Shown here in pieces: positions 17,014-26,618 of a DNA stretch of 64,000 bases. Origin of the DNA: Aphanothece saxicola GSE-SYN-MK-01-06B. GTDB taxonomy: Bacteria; Cyanobacteriota; Cyanobacteriia; PCC-6307; Cyanobiaceae. The DNA is taken from the NCBI GenBank assembly GCA_019359745.1, contig JAHHGT010000006.1:1-64000 (forward strand). The letters run 5' to 3'. A model generated the notes under the pieces. It searched no databases and was not told the DNA's origin. It saw only the letters and a program-made list of their open reading frames with translations. Position numbers and translations under genes: made by a program. The stretch's first letter is position 1. Each line of letters starts with the position of its first letter.

Positions 17014-17433
17014 ATGGCCCGTCGGCCGAAGCCGAAATCCTTCGCGGCGCCCGCTGCCAGTGGGCCGCCAGCCAAGACACCACGGCAGCAGGTGATTCCC
17101 GAGGCGGTGGCCAACCGCATGGTTCGGCGCATCGCCATCGCCACGGGCACCCCCACGGTCCTGGGCATGGGCGTGTTCGTGGCCAGCTACCTGCTGGTCA
17201 GCCGAGGCGTTGCCGACGTTCCCCCCGGCCTCACCCTGGTGGGATCCGGGGCCTTTTTCCTGCTGGGCCTTCTGGGCCTCAGTTACGGCGTGCTCTCCGC
17301 CAGCTGGGAGGACGCCCCGGGCAGCCTGCTGGGAATCGAGCAGATCGGCGTCAACATCGGCCGGGTGCGGGCCTCGGTGCGGGCCATGCGCCAGGGCACC
17401 TCAGGTTCCGGCTCAGGCAGCCCCCAGGGGTGA
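17014..17433 (+). CDS. PAM68 family photosystem II assembly protein
   Basis: A 139-residue membrane protein with a basic N-terminal tail (about 1-35) containing [15 protein letters not shown], two membrane spans (about 42-62 and 70-90), and a C-terminal stretch with [20 protein letters not shown]. This matches the PAM68 family (DUF3464). In plants and cyanobacteria it takes part in photosystem II biogenesis, including the CP47 module. It follows rpsO by ten bases. Its last 21 bases overlap the 3' end of the convergent dnaE. Confidence 0.85.
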   Translation: MARRPKPKSFAAPAASGPPAKTPRQQVIPEAVANRMVRRIAIATGTPTVLGMGVFVASYLLVSRGVADVPPGLTLVGSGAFFLLGLLGLSYGVLSASWEDAPGSLLGIEQIGVNIGRVRASVRAMRQGTSGSGSGSPQG

Positions 17434-20400
17434 GCGCAGCCAGGCCCTGAAATCGGCCGAGGCCAGCGTCTCGACGGCGGCCGACGCATCAGCGACGCAG
17501 AACTGGCCGCCCAGGCGCACGAAACGGGTTTCGTCCTGGTGCTTCACCAACGCCACCACCGGCACCTTCACGCCAGCCTCCTCCTGGCCGGGGCGATGGC
17601 GGGTGAGGCATTCACGCAGCCGGTGCTGCACGGCGATGTCGCCGGCCTGCTCGGGCGCCAGCTCCACCATCACCAGTTTCAGGTCCTCGATGCTGCGGCA
17701 GTCGTCGACGAGCAGCTGCACCCGGTCGTCGCGGCGGTCGACCCCGGCCCAGAGCAGCAGGCGGGCATCCACCATCAGGTGGTCGGCCAGGCGGGCATAG
17801 CTCTTGGGGAACACCACCGCCTCGCAGGAGCCGGTGAGGTCCTCCAGCTGCAGCACGGCCATGCGGTCCCCCTTGCGGGTGGTCACCTGGCGGATCTCGC
17901 TCACCATCACCACCACACTCACCTTGGCCTTGTCGGCCATCTCCTCGAGGTTGGCCAGGCCGATCGGGGTGAGCAGCCGCACCTGGGAGGCCAGCTGGCG
18001 CAGGGGGTGGTCGGAGATGTAGAAGCCCAGCAACTCCTTCTCCAGCTTCAGCTTCTCGGTGGGGGGGTAGTCGGCCACCGCAGCGGCCCGTGGTGGCGCC
18101 GGAGCCTCCACGGCAGCGGCGCCTTCGGAGGCGTCTGCACCGCCGCCGAAGAGGTCGAACAGGTTGCCCTGGCCGCTGGCCCGGTCGCGGGCGCGGGAGC
18201 TGGCCCAGTCGAGCACCAGATCGAGATCGGCCATCAACTGGGCCCGGTTGGCCTTGGGCTCGAGGCCATCGAGGGCGCCGCAGTGGATCAGGGACTCGAT
18301 CGCCCGGCGGTTGAGCTGCTGGCCTGAGAGGCGGTCGCAGAGATCGGCGAGGTGGAGAAAGGGGCCGCCGCTGGCGCGGGCCTCGATCAGCTGGCGGATG
18401 GCGCCATCACCGAGGTTGCGGATGGCGGAGAGGCCGAAGAGGATCTTCTTGCCCACGGGGGTGAAGTCGATACCGGAGGCATTCACGTCCGGCGGCATCA
18501 CCTCGATGCCCATGGCCTGGCAGTTGGCGATGTAACGCTGCACCTTGTCGGTGGTGCCGGCATTCACCGTGAGCAGGGCCGCCATGTAGGCCACCGGATG
18601 GTGGGCCTTGAGGTAGGCGGTCTGGTAAGTGACGGCGCCGTAGGCGGTGGAGTGGCTCTTGTTGAAGCAGTACTCGGCGAACAGCACCATCTGATCGAAC
18701 AGCGCCTCGCCAATGGCGGCGTCCACGCCCCGTTCGCTGGCGCCGGACACGAACTGGTGGCGGTGCTTCTGCATCTCCGACACCTTCTTTTTGCCCATGG
18801 CCCGCCGCAGCAGATCGGCCTCACCGAGGGAATAGCCCGCCAGATCCTGGGCGATCCGCATGATCTGCTCCTGGTAGACCATGATCCCGTAGGTCTCCTT
18901 GAGGATCGGCTCGAGCTTGGCGTGGGCCACATCGATGGCCTCGCGGCCGTGCTTGCGGTTGATGAACTTGGGGATCAGGCCGGCATCGAGGGGGCCCGGC
19001 CGGTAAAGGGCCAGGATCGAGGAGATGTCCTCCAGGGAGGAGGGTTTGAGATCACGCACGATCTGGCGCATGCCGCTGGATTCGAGCTGGAAGATGCCCT
19101 CCAGATCCCCACGGGCCAGCAGGGCGTAGGTGCCGGGATCGTTGGCCGGCAGGGCATCGGGGTCAAGGCGTTCCCCCTCGGCCTGGGCCACGAGTTCAAT
19201 CGTCTTCTCGATCATGGTGAGGTTCTTGAGGCCCAGGAAGTCCATCTTCAGCAGGCCCATCGCCTCGACGTCCTCCATGAAGTACTGGGTGATCACCTGG
19301 CCATCGTTGTTGCGCTGCAGGGGCACCAGTTCATCGAGGGGTTCGGCGGCGATCACCACCCCGGCCGCATGGACGCCGAACGTCTTGTTGGTGCCCTCGA
19401 TGCGGCGGGCCAGGTCGACCCAGTGGCGCACCTTCGGGTCGTTTTCGTATTTGTCGCGGAACTCCGGCACCGGCGACTCGGCGCCGATCATCTCGGCGAG
19501 CTTGGCCGGCTTGCCCCGGGCCACGGGGATCAGCTTGGCCAGGCGGTCGGCCTCGCCGTAGGGGATGTCGAGCACCCGGGCCACGTCCTTGAGCACCGCC
19601 TTGGAGGTCATACGGTTGAAGGTGATGATCTGGGCCACCTTGTCCTCGCCATAGCGGCGGGTGACGTACTCGATCACCTCACCGCGGCGCTCGATGCAGA
19701 AGTCGGTGTCGATGTCAGGCATCGACTTGCGTTCCGGATTGAGGAAGCGCTCGAACAGCAGGCCGTGCTCCACCGGGTCGATGTTGGTGATGCCCAGGGC
19801 GTAGGCCACCAGCGAACCGGCCGCCGACCCCCTGCCCGGTCCCACCGGGATGCCCTGCTCCCGGGCGAAGCGGATGTAGTCCCAGACCACCAGGAAGTAG
19901 GTGGGGAAGCCCATCTGCTCCATCACCTGGAGCTCGAAGGCCAGCCGCTCCCCGTAACCGGGATCGATCGGGGCGTCATCCGCCAGCGCCAGGCGGCGCC
20001 GCAGTCCCTGGTGACTCACCTCGCTGAGGTAGCTCACCGGGGTGTGGCCCTCGGGGATCGGGAAGCGGGGCATCTGCTGGCGCCCCAGGATGTCGTAGTC
20101 CTCCACCTTCTCCGCCACCCTGGCGGTGGTGGCGATGGCGGCGGCGATCACCTCGGGCTCGAGATGGTCGGCGAAGAGCCGGGCCATCTCCGCCTCGCTC
20201 TTGATGTATTCGGTGCCCGTGTAGCGCAGGCGCTTCTCGTCGCTGATCAGCTTGCCGGTGAGCACGCACAGCAGGGCGTCGTGGGCCTCCACGTCGTGGC
20301 TGGTCAGGTAGTGGGCGTCATTGGTGGCAACCAGGGGAATGCCCAGCTCAGCGCTGATCCGCGCCATCTCGACGTTGACAATGCGGTCCTCAAGGCCGCC

Positions 20401-20940
20401 GTGGTCCTGGATCTCCAGGTAGAAGTCGTCACCGAACACGTCCCGGTACCAGGCGGCCACCTCCCGGGCCACATCGGGACGCCCCCGCAGGATCGCCTGG
20501 GGAATCTCGCCGCCCAGGCAGGCGGTGGCCACCATCAAACCCTCGCTGTATTGCTGCAGCAGGGCTTTATCGATGCAGGCCCGCGCGAAGATGCCACGGC
20601 CACGCATGCCACGCAGGTGGCTGATGCTGGTGAGCTTGACCAGGTTGCGGTAGCCGACGGCGTTGCGGGCCAGCACCACCAGGTGGTAGCGGCGCTCCTT
20701 CTTCGGCTGCGGATCTTCGATCGAGCCGTTGATGACGTACATCTCGTTGCCGATGATCGGCTTGATGCCCGCCTTGGTGCAGAGCTTGAGCAGCTCGATC
20801 GCGCCGTACATCACCCCGTGGTCGGTGAGGGCCAGGGCCGGCATGCCAAGGGCCACAGCCCGCTCCACCATCGCCGGCAGCTGGGAGGCCCCGTCCAGCA
20901 GGCTGTAGTCACTGTGGTTGTGGAGCGGAACGAAGGCCAC
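17413..20940 (-). CDS. dnaE: DNA polymerase III alpha subunit, undivided
   Basis: The replicative polymerase, 1175 residues from a GTG start ([18 protein letters not shown]). An ATG at 20964 would add eight residues but would leave almost no leader after the TAGGGT -10 candidate at 20976. The N-terminal PHP domain is followed by the palm with PDIDTDFC (catalytic Asp residues, about 408-415), fingers, beta-clamp-binding region and an OB fold. Many cyanobacteria split dnaE with an intein at FAEY/CFNKS. Here [15 protein letters not shown] is continuous (bases about 18660-18690). The 3' end overlaps the PAM68 gene by 21 bases. Confidence 0.96.
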   Translation of the reverse strand: MAFVPLHNHSDYSLLDGASQLPAMVERAVALGMPALALTDHGVMYGAIELLKLCTKAGIKPIIGNEMYVINGSIEDPQPKKERRYHLVVLARNAVGYRNLVKLTSISHLRGMRGRGIFARACIDKALLQQYSEGLMVATACLGGEIPQAILRGRPDVAREVAAWYRDVFGDDFYLEIQDHGGLEDRIVNVEMARISAELGIPLVATNDAHYLTSHDVEAHDALLCVLTGKLISDEKRLRYTGTEYIKSEAEMARLFADHLEPEVIAAAIATTARVAEKVEDYDILGRQQMPRFPIPEGHTPVSYLSEVSHQGLRRRLALADDAPIDPGYGERLAFELQVMEQMGFPTYFLVVWDYIRFAREQGIPVGPGRGSAAGSLVAYALGITNIDPVEHGLLFERFLNPERKSMPDIDTDFCIERRGEVIEYVTRRYGEDKVAQIITFNRMTSKAVLKDVARVLDIPYGEADRLAKLIPVARGKPAKLAEMIGAESPVPEFRDKYENDPKVRHWVDLARRIEGTNKTFGVHAAGVVIAAEPLDELVPLQRNNDGQVITQYFMEDVEAMGLLKMDFLGLKNLTMIEKTIELVAQAEGERLDPDALPANDPGTYALLARGDLEGIFQLESSGMRQIVRDLKPSSLEDISSILALYRPGPLDAGLIPKFINRKHGREAIDVAHAKLEPILKETYGIMVYQEQIMRIAQDLAGYSLGEADLLRRAMGKKKVSEMQKHRHQFVSGASERGVDAAIGEALFDQMVLFAEYCFNKSHSTAYGAVTYQTAYLKAHHPVAYMAALLTVNAGTTDKVQRYIANCQAMGIEVMPPDVNASGIDFTPVGKKILFGLSAIRNLGDGAIRQLIEARASGGPFLHLADLCDRLSGQQLNRRAIESLIHCGALDGLEPKANRAQLMADLDLVLDWASSRARDRASGQGNLFDLFGGGADASEGAAAVEAPAPPRAAAVADYPPTEKLKLEKELLGFYISDHPLRQLASQVRLLTPIGLANLEEMADKAKVSVVVMVSEIRQVTTRKGDRMAVLQLEDLTGSCEAVVFPKSYARLADHLMVDARLLLWAGVDRRDDRVQLLVDDCRSIEDLKLVMVELAPEQAGDIAVQHRLRECLTRHRPGQEEAGVKVPVVALVKHQDETRFVRLGGQFCVADASAAVETLASADFRAWLRSPLGAA

Positions 20941-20975
20941 GGCGTCGGAGGGCAGCGCCACCACAGGGTGCGTCC

Positions 20976-20981
20976 ACCCTA
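20976..20981 (-). promoter_or_regulatory. Predicted -10 box of dnaE
   Basis: Minus-strand TAGGGT, 35 bases before the GTG start at 20940. It fits the hexamer family seen upstream of other genes in this window. Confidence 0.38.
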
Positions 20982-21010
20982 CCGGCGGACCACCAGATCT
21001 GGTGCCCTGG

Positions 21011-21532
21011 CTACCTGGATGCCTGGAGGTTGGGACAGGGCATCGCCCACAGGGTCTGGAGCTTGGTGGCCTGGTCGGTGTCGCCCTTGGCCGTGAGCTG
21101 GTTCACTGTCAACTGAATCCGTTCGCAGTCGACCTGCTTCTCGAGCTTGGCGCGCTGGGTGCGGAGCTCCTGGAGGTCCCGCTCCGCCTGCTGGCGCTTG
21201 GCCTGCTGCGCGCCATCGGCGGCCTGGAGCCGGCTCGCCCCGGCGTCCATCTCCTTGAGCTGAAGCTGGAGGGCGGCCTCCCGCTGGGAGGCGGATTCCA
21301 GTTCGCTCTTGAGGGCCAGTTCGCCCTCCATCCGCTGCATGGCCTCCCGGTTGGCCTGATCCTGAGCGGCCTGGACCCGGGCCTCAGCCTGAAGCCGTTG
21401 CTGGTGTTGGTTGTTGAGGATGGCAAAACCTGCCACCACCAACACCACAGCAGACACCAAAGCCAGCCAGGTCCTGTTCTGCCGATCCTGCGTACGGCGA
21501 TCTTGTGGAAATTGATCTTCGGGATGTTCCAT
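21011..21532 (-). CDS. Membrane-anchored coiled-coil protein of unknown function
   Basis: 173 residues: a polar N-terminus, one membrane span ([18 protein letters not shown], about residues 22-39) and a long coiled coil (about 42-130) rich in Gln, Glu, Ala and Arg. A short C-terminal part contains two Cys ([10 protein letters not shown] and WAMPCPNLQ). The shape suggests a periplasmic or lumenal spacer or scaffold. I recognise no named family. It lies upstream of dnaE on the same strand, in a stretch with lower GC than its neighbours. Confidence 0.68.
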   Translation of the reverse strand: MEHPEDQFPQDRRTQDRQNRTWLALVSAVVLVVAGFAILNNQHQQRLQAEARVQAAQDQANREAMQRMEGELALKSELESASQREAALQLQLKEMDAGASRLQAADGAQQAKRQQAERDLQELRTQRAKLEKQVDCERIQLTVNQLTAKGDTDQATKLQTLWAMPCPNLQASR

Positions 21533-21561
21533 ACGTCTTCTCTAGTCAGGCCGCAGGGCCA

Positions 21562-21582
21562 CGCCGCAAGATCTGTGCGGCG
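21562..21582. other. Small inverted repeat in the gap upstream of the coiled-coil gene
   Basis: CGCCGCA and TGCGGCG flank a seven-base spacer. The 160-base gap (21533-21692) otherwise shows no convincing gene. The repeat could form a hairpin after the SnoaL-like gene, but no T-run follows on either strand. Confidence 0.3.
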
Positions 21583-21692
21583 AATCCGTGGCCGATGTGA
21601 TGCAACTCCATGGCTGAAGCCGGGCCCAACGATCATGAGCCCATGGAAGTCCAAGCGTTAAAGCCATAGTCCACAGAAGCTCACCCGAACAA

Positions 21693-22091
21693 TCAACCAC
21701 GTGCGACAGGTCTGGAGACGTGTTGATGGGCGACTTTCCAGGCGCCACCAGCTTTGATCAGGCAGAAGGTGATGCGCACGGTCTCGCCAAACGTCGTTCC
21801 ATCGGGGAGTGTCCCGCCGCACTGAAGCAAGCCAAACGCATAACCCACGTCAACACCTGCTTGGACGGAGAGATCCTGCAATGCGAATTGCAGACTGCCG
21901 TGGACATCCGGCTGCCAGCCGTCCCAGCTGGCGCGGTATTGCGCCGCTGAGGTGTACTGGAGAGGCGCCAACACATCAAACATCACCAGCTCGTCGAGAT
22001 GGTTGGCGAGAACTTCATCCTCCCGTCCGTCCCGGGTGGCGCTGGCCCACTGCTCCAGCACGTCGCGAATGGCCGCTTCGTCCGCGTTCAT
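21693..22091 (-). CDS. SnoaL-like (NTF2-fold) protein
   Basis: A 132-residue protein without a signal peptide. The N-terminal helix DEAAIRDVLEQWASATRDGR, the DVLAPLQY strand and the C-terminal strands VRITFCLIKAGGAWKVAHQHVS match the NTF2-like/SnoaL fold. The pattern GGAWKVAHQHVS is typical of stand-alone SnoaL_3-type proteins. Substrate and role are unknown. Base composition is visibly less GC-rich than in the flanking dnaE and gatA, so it may be an acquired gene. A TAGGTT -10 candidate lies 25 bases upstream. Confidence 0.75.
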   Translation of the reverse strand: MNADEAAIRDVLEQWASATRDGREDEVLANHLDELVMFDVLAPLQYTSAAQYRASWDGWQPDVHGSLQFALQDLSVQAGVDVGYAFGLLQCGGTLPDGTTFGETVRITFCLIKAGGAWKVAHQHVSRPVARG

Positions 22092-22116
22092 GGTCAGCGA
22101 CAGCCGATCGGGGTAA

Positions 22117-22122
22117 AACCTA
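22117..22122 (-). promoter_or_regulatory. Predicted -10 box of the SnoaL-like gene
   Basis: Minus-strand TAGGTT preceded by CC, 25 bases before the ATG at 22091. Confidence 0.45.
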
Positions 22123-22164
22123 GGGGCGCGCCGGCGCTCCCACCCGGGAGGGTGAGGATGCTGC

Positions 22165-23637
22165 TCAGGCCACCAGCGCCGCCTCGGGCCTGGTGGCCAT
22201 CACCGCCGCCGCCCGTTCGTACTGGTGGGCCACCTGCAGCAGCTTCGACTCCTCGAGCACGCCGGTGATCAGCTGCAGCCCGATCGGCAGGCCCTGGGCA
22301 TCGAAGCCGCAGGGCACGCTGATGGCCGGCAGGCCGGCCAGGTTGGCGGGAATGGTGAGCAGGTCGGCCAGGTACATGGCCAGGGGGTCGCCGGCGTGGG
22401 CGCCGCTGGGGAAGGCCGTGCTGGGGGAGGTGGGGGTCAGCAGCACGTCGACGCTCTCGAAGGCGCGGTCGAAGTCGCGGCGGATCAAGGTGCGCACTTG
22501 CTGGGCCTTGCGGTAGTAAGCATCCACGTAGCCGGCCGACAGGGCATAGGTGCCGATCAGGATGCGGCGCTGCACCTCCTCGCCGAACCCGCTGGCCCGG
22601 CTGCGGGCGGTCATCGCCGCCAGGCCATCGCTGCCGGCTTCGGTGGCCGGCGCCCGGAAGCCGTACTTGACGCCGTCGTAACGGGCCAGATTGGCGGACG
22701 CCTCCGAGGGGGCGATCACGTAGTAGGTCGCGATGCCGTCGTTGAAGCGGGGGCAGCTCACGTCCACCAGCTCACAGCCCAGGGCCTCCAGCTGGGCGGC
22801 GGCCGCCAGTACCGAAGCCTTCACCTCGGGGTCGAGTCCCTCCTGGTCGAAACACTCGCGGATGAGCCCCACCCGCAGACCCTTGATGGGCGTCTCCAGG
22901 TCGGCGCTGTAGTCGGGCACCGGCGCCCGCAGGCAGGTGGCATCGCGGGGGTCCTCCCCCGCGATCACCTGCAGCAGCTCGGCGGCATCGGCCACGCTGC
23001 TGCTGAACGGTCCCACCTGGTCGAGGGACGAGGCGAAGGCCACCAGTCCCCAGCGGCTGACCCGGCCATAGGTGGGCTTGAGGCCCACCACGCCGCAGAA
23101 ACTGGCGGGCTGGCGGATCGAGCCGCCGGTGTCGGAACCGAGCGAACCGATGCACTCGCCGGCGGCCACGGCCGCCGCACTGCCACCGGAGCTGCCTCCG
23201 GGCACCCGATCCGGATTCCAGGGGTTGCGGCTGGCGCCGAAGGCGGAGGTCTCGGTGGAGCTGCCCATGGCGAACTCATCGAGGTTGGTCTTGCCCAGCA
23301 GGACCGCACCGGCCCGCCAGAGCCGCTCGGTCACCGTGGATTCGTAGGGGGGAACGAAGTTCTCCAGCATGCGGCTGGAGCAGGTCGTGCGGATGCCCTT
23401 GGTGCAGAGGTTGTCCTTGATCGCCAGGGGGATGCCCGCCAGGGGGGGCAGGGGCTCAGCGGCGGCCCGGGCCGCGTCGATGCGGTCCGCATCGGCCCTG
23501 GCCCGCTCGCTGGTCACCTCCAGGAAGGCATGCACGGTGGGGTCCACCGCCGCGATGCGCGCCAGGTGGCGATCCGTGAGCTCCCGGGCCGACACCTCAC
23601 CCCGCCGAAGCTGCTCCCGCCATTCGGCGATGCCCAT
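22165..23637 (-). CDS. gatA: Glutamyl-tRNA(Gln)/aspartyl-tRNA(Asn) amidotransferase subunit A
   Basis: GatA is the amidase that frees ammonia from glutamine so that GatCAB can convert Glu-tRNA(Gln) to Gln-tRNA(Gln). The 490 residues show the Ser-Ser-Lys triad setting: [13 protein letters not shown] (Lys near residue 75), [15 protein letters not shown] and [16 protein letters not shown]. Length is normal. It begins [31 protein letters not shown] hexamer at 23662-23667 on this strand, 24 bases upstream, may be its -10 box. Confidence 0.96.
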   Translation of the reverse strand: MGIAEWREQLRRGEVSARELTDRHLARIAAVDPTVHAFLEVTSERARADADRIDAARAAAEPLPPLAGIPLAIKDNLCTKGIRTTCSSRMLENFVPPYESTVTERLWRAGAVLLGKTNLDEFAMGSSTETSAFGASRNPWNPDRVPGGSSGGSAAAVAAGECIGSLGSDTGGSIRQPASFCGVVGLKPTYGRVSRWGLVAFASSLDQVGPFSSSVADAAELLQVIAGEDPRDATCLRAPVPDYSADLETPIKGLRVGLIRECFDQEGLDPEVKASVLAAAAQLEALGCELVDVSCPRFNDGIATYYVIAPSEASANLARYDGVKYGFRAPATEAGSDGLAAMTARSRASGFGEEVQRRILIGTYALSAGYVDAYYRKAQQVRTLIRRDFDRAFESVDVLLTPTSPSTAFPSGAHAGDPLAMYLADLLTIPANLAGLPAISVPCGFDAQGLPIGLQLITGVLEESKLLQVAHQYERAAAVMATRPEAALVA

Positions 23638-23661
23638 CCAACCGCTAGCCAGCTGCGATGG

Positions 23662-23667
23662 ACGCTA
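23662..23667 (-). promoter_or_regulatory. Predicted -10 box of gatA
   Basis: Minus-strand TAGCGT, 24 bases before the gatA ATG at 23637. It fits TANNNT but lacks the CCTAGG context, so support is weaker. Confidence 0.33.
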
Positions 23668-23692
23668 TCAGTCGGCCAGAATCAGTCGGCCA
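23667..23692. repeat. Short direct duplication at the 3' end of the DUF1816 gene
   Basis: The 12-mer ATCAGTCGGCCA occurs twice, two bases apart. The second copy includes the stop codon of the DUF1816 gene. It looks like a small slippage duplication. Confidence 0.5.
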
Positions 23693-23933
23693 AATCTGGG
23701 GATTCGGTGTAAGGCTCGCTGCGGCCGGTGCGCAGGCACTGGTGCTCCAACGATGCCGGTGACTCCGCCCGCAGGTCGTCGAGGAACGCCGGCAGCGCCC
23801 GCTCCAGCGTCTGCCGGCGCACGAAGGGGCCGAACCAGTACACCGCTTCGGGGGAGCGGGTCTCCACCCGCGCCCACCAGGCCAGGCCCAACCCATTGGC
23901 GATGCCGCGCGAGGGCCAGAGCAGTGGGTTCAT
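23682..23933 (-). CDS. DUF1816 family small protein
   Basis: 83 residues starting MNPLLWPSRGIANGLGLAWW. The central LAWWARVETRSPEAVYWFGPF followed by ALPAFLDDLRAE is the DUF1816 pattern: a WWA start, a (Y/F)xFGPF turn and a helix. This is a small cyanobacterial domain of unknown function, also found near phycobilisome-related genes in some species. It lies between the TrmH-type gene and gatA on the same strand. Confidence 0.72.
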   Translation of the reverse strand: MNPLLWPSRGIANGLGLAWWARVETRSPEAVYWFGPFVRRQTLERALPAFLDDLRAESPASLEHQCLRTGRSEPYTESPDLAD

Positions 23934-23994
23934 GGAGGAGAGGATGCGAGGTGGCCATTCTGGGGGGCGGTCGGCGCCACCCCCGCTGCGGGGT

Positions 23995-25746
23995 TCAGAG
24001 GCGAATGTCGCCCTCGAAGCCGGGTGCCGACGCGGGCGGGTAGGGCGGCGTCTCCAGGGAGTCCTCGTGGGGGGCTTCCGAAACAGACTCCGGGACAGGC
24101 ACCTCCGGCAGAGCACTGGCAGCCGACGCGACAGGCTCTTCCCGTTCGCTCTCCACGGGCGGTTCCGGCTCGCTCTCGCCAGGCGTTTCCTGGTGCTGCC
24201 AGGCGACTGGCTCGGCCGGCGCTGCGACGGCGGCGGGCTCAGGCTCATCCTGGGCCAGCCGCTCGGGCTCCACCGGGGCCAGCAGCTCGGGCTCCACCTC
24301 GGCCGTCAGCTCGGCCGCCTCGGGCAGCTCGGGGTCGGGCGGCGCCGGCATCGAGGGGCGCACGATCCTGGGGGCCGGGGCGGTGCCCGTCAGGCCCCGC
24401 ATCCAGCCGCGACGGGCCACTTCGTAGAGCAGCAGCGCCGTGGCCACCGAGGCGTTGAGGCTCGGGGTGGCGCCCCGCAGGGGAATGCGCACCAGCTGGT
24501 CGCAGGAGCGGCGCGTCAGCAGCGACAGGCCATCGCCTTCCGAACCGGTGACCACCACCAGGGGGCCCTCCAGGTCCACCTCCTCCAGGCTGACCGTGCC
24601 CTCCTCGGCCAGGCCCACCACCCGGTAGCCCTCCTGCTTGAGAGCATCGAGGGAACGGTTGAGGTTGACCACCCGGGCCACCGGCAGGTGCTCGAGGGCG
24701 CCCGCGGCCACCTTGGCCACCGAGCCGGTGAGGCCGGCGTTGCGGCGCTGGGGCAGCACCATGCCGTGGGCCCCGAGGGCTTCAGCGCTGCGGACAATGG
24801 CACCGAGGTTCTGGGGATCGGTGAGGCCGTCCACCGCGATCAGCAGGGGGGCCTCGCCGATGCTGCGGCAGCCTTCGATCAGGCTGGTCAGGTCGAGGGT
24901 CTCGGCGGCAGCGGGCTGGAGCACGATGCCCTGGTGCACGGCGCCACCGGTGAGCTGGCCCAGGCGTGCCCAGGTCACCTCCTCCACCAGCACGCCGGAG
25001 GCCTTCGCCTCCCGCAGCAGCTGCAGGAAGCGCGGGTTGAAACGCATCTCGGGCGTGCACCACACCCGATGGATCGGCCGGCCGCTCTCCAGGGTGGCCT
25101 GGGTCGTGTGCCGGCCCCAGATCAGATCGGTCGGGGCGGCGGCCGCAAAGGCGTCCGCGGCGCCGCGGAAATCGACATCGGAACCGTCGGACTCCGGCCG
25201 CTCCGGGCCGCTGCGTCCCTGGAAGGTCCGCGGGGCGCGGTCCGCGTCCCGGAACAGGGCCGGGCCGCGGCGGGCCAGGCCGGTCCGCGACGGGATGGGA
25301 CGGCCGGTGGTCGGGCGGCCGGCACCACCACGGCCGGGGACGGGGCGACCGAAGGAGGGGCGGGCGGGGATGAAACGGTCCCCACCGCGCCGTTCGCGGG
25401 TCGGCCGTCCGGCACCGCCGCGGGAGTCATCGGAACGATCGGCACCGGGGCGGCCTTCATAGGGGCGGCGGCCGTACGGGCTGCCGGCCGAGCGGTCGGA
25501 GCCACCGGGCCGCTCACCGCCGCGTTCACCGCGCTCACTGCCGCGCTCCCGATCGAAGGGAGGCTTGTCACGGCTGTAGGCCTCTCCAGGGCGTCGGGGG
25601 CGGGCGGAGCCGGTACCGCGGCTGATGGGGCGGCCGCCGGCTCCGGAGCCAAGGCGGCGGGGGGTGCGGTCGGCACCGGAATCGGGGCGACGGTCAGGAC
25701 GCCGGTCGGGGCGGCGATCGCCGCGGCGGTCAGGGGAGGGACTCAT
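23995..25746 (-). CDS. rlmB: TrmH/SpoU family RNA 2'-O-methyltransferase with long disordered tails
   Basis: A SPOUT methyltransferase of the TrmH group 3/RlmB type, which methylates a guanosine ribose in 23S rRNA. The catalytic module (about residues 205-450) has the substrate-binding domain (DLIWGRHTTQATLES) and knot motifs VDGLTDPQNLGAIVRSAEAL, VVTGSEGDGLS and IPLRGATPSLNASVATAL. The 583-residue length is about double the usual size. The first 200 residues are Arg/Gly/Pro-rich and very basic, starting with repeated RRPD units; the last 130 are Glu/Pro/Ala-rich and acidic. Such tails could bind RNA or drive condensation; this is inference. The gene overlaps mini-RNase III by four bases (ATGA). 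Confidence 0.9.
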   Translation of the reverse strand: MSPSPDRRGDRRPDRRPDRRPDSGADRTPRRLGSGAGGRPISRGTGSARPRRPGEAYSRDKPPFDRERGSERGERGGERPGGSDRSAGSPYGRRPYEGRPGADRSDDSRGGAGRPTRERRGGDRFIPARPSFGRPVPGRGGAGRPTTGRPIPSRTGLARRGPALFRDADRAPRTFQGRSGPERPESDGSDVDFRGAADAFAAAAPTDLIWGRHTTQATLESGRPIHRVWCTPEMRFNPRFLQLLREAKASGVLVEEVTWARLGQLTGGAVHQGIVLQPAAAETLDLTSLIEGCRSIGEAPLLIAVDGLTDPQNLGAIVRSAEALGAHGMVLPQRRNAGLTGSVAKVAAGALEHLPVARVVNLNRSLDALKQEGYRVVGLAEEGTVSLEEVDLEGPLVVVTGSEGDGLSLLTRRSCDQLVRIPLRGATPSLNASVATALLLYEVARRGWMRGLTGTAPAPRIVRPSMPAPPDPELPEAAELTAEVEPELLAPVEPERLAQDEPEPAAVAAPAEPVAWQHQETPGESEPEPPVESEREEPVASAASALPEVPVPESVSEAPHEDSLETPPYPPASAPGFEGDIRL

Positions 25747-26189
25747 GGGCTGGCGGAGGGGGGACAGGGTTCGGTCTTCTCGAGATGGTCCAGCAGCTCA
25801 GCCAGCCGTCTGGGGTCCTGCAGAAAAAGCCATCCCAGCATCGTCTCAAATCCCGTGGCCTGCCCATAGGCGTGGGGCGCGCCACGGCGGGGTCCCCGGC
25901 CCGCCTGGTTGCGACCCCGCAGCACCAGGCGGCGCTCCAGCTCGCTGAGCAGCGGATCCAGACGCCGCAGGGCTTCCGCCTGGGCTTCCGCCTGGACCTC
26001 CGCCACCACGGCCCGGTGCAGGTCGGCCGCCCGGGCCGGTTGCCGGCAGTGCCGCAGCCTCTGGTGCAGTTCCCAGACCGCATCCCCCAGCCAGGCCAGT
26101 TGGGCCGTGGCCAGGGGCGTGGCAGGGACCTGGGCGGGTACGGCGGCTACCCAGTCGCCGGGCCCCTCAGGCGGGGGCGAGGCTGCCAA
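25743..26189 (-). CDS. mrnC: Mini-ribonuclease III
   Basis: A 148-residue RNase III-like catalytic domain without a dsRNA-binding domain. Family features: LAWLGDAVWELHQRLR, with the catalytic Glu/Asp helix, and ATGFETMLGWLFLQ, with RRLVLRGRNQAG between them. In Bacillus it matures the ends of 23S rRNA, so pairing with a 23S rRNA methyltransferase in an overlapping operon makes functional sense. The start follows the STAS gene, whose 3' end overlaps it by 23 bases on the same strand. Confidence 0.9.
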   Translation of the reverse strand: MAASPPPEGPGDWVAAVPAQVPATPLATAQLAWLGDAVWELHQRLRHCRQPARAADLHRAVVAEVQAEAQAEALRRLDPLLSELERRLVLRGRNQAGRGPRRGAPHAYGQATGFETMLGWLFLQDPRRLAELLDHLEKTEPCPPSASP

Positions 26190-26550
26190 GGGCGGACTCC
26201 AGGTCGGGTTGCAGGTGCAGGAAGGCCTCCAGGCGCACCAGCTTCACGGTCTGGACGACACGGGCGTTGCCGACCACGAGGAACTGGCGGGAACTCTCGT
26301 TGAACAGCTTGGCCAGCTGCACCAGGGCGCCGAGTCCGGAGGAGTCGATGAAATCGATGCGGCTGAGGTCGATGACGACCGGGAGGGTCTCCCCCTTGTG
26401 CCGATCGCCGATGAACTCGGTGAACTGCTTGTCGGAATAGGCGTCCAGTTGGCCCGTGAAACTGAACAGCAGGCACTCTTCCCGCCGTTCGCTGCCCCCT
26501 CGCAGGGAGACGGTCAGTCGCTGCAGGTCGGTGATGGCCCCAGTCCTCAA
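26167..26550 (-). CDS. STAS-domain anti-sigma-factor antagonist-like protein
   Basis: About 127 residues with one STAS domain: LLFSFTGQLDAYSDKQFTEF, then LPVVIDLSRIDFIDSSGLGA, which includes the Ser phosphorylated by partner-switching kinases, and FLVVGNARVVQTVKLVRL. Cyanobacterial homologues are predicted anti-sigma antagonists or regulators, with partners unknown here. No in-frame ATG or GTG lies before the domain. The best start is TTG at 26550, 17 bases after a TACAGT -10 candidate. It is 68 bases downstream of carA and followed by mini-RNase III. Confidence 0.82.
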   Translation of the reverse strand: MRTGAITDLQRLTVSLRGGSERREECLLFSFTGQLDAYSDKQFTEFIGDRHKGETLPVVIDLSRIDFIDSSGLGALVQLAKLFNESSRQFLVVGNARVVQTVKLVRLEAFLHLQPDLESALGSLAPA

Positions 26551-26567
26551 GGTGTTGAACGCGCCGA

Positions 26568-26573
26568 ACTGTA
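26568..26573 (-). promoter_or_regulatory. Predicted -10 box of the STAS gene
   Basis: Minus-strand TACAGT in the gap between carA and the STAS gene, 17 bases before the TTG at 26550. Confidence 0.33.
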
Positions 26574-26618
26574 GAGACCCCGATCCCGAATCAGGGAACC
26601 GCAACGAAACGTGCCGAT

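Noticed and set aside
18352-21096. A 914-codon open frame on the plus strand opposite dnaE, and many other long antisense frames
   Set aside because: In DNA this rich in GC, long antisense frames arise without selection. This one reads as His/Gly/Val-rich low-complexity protein, while dnaE on the other strand is fully conserved.
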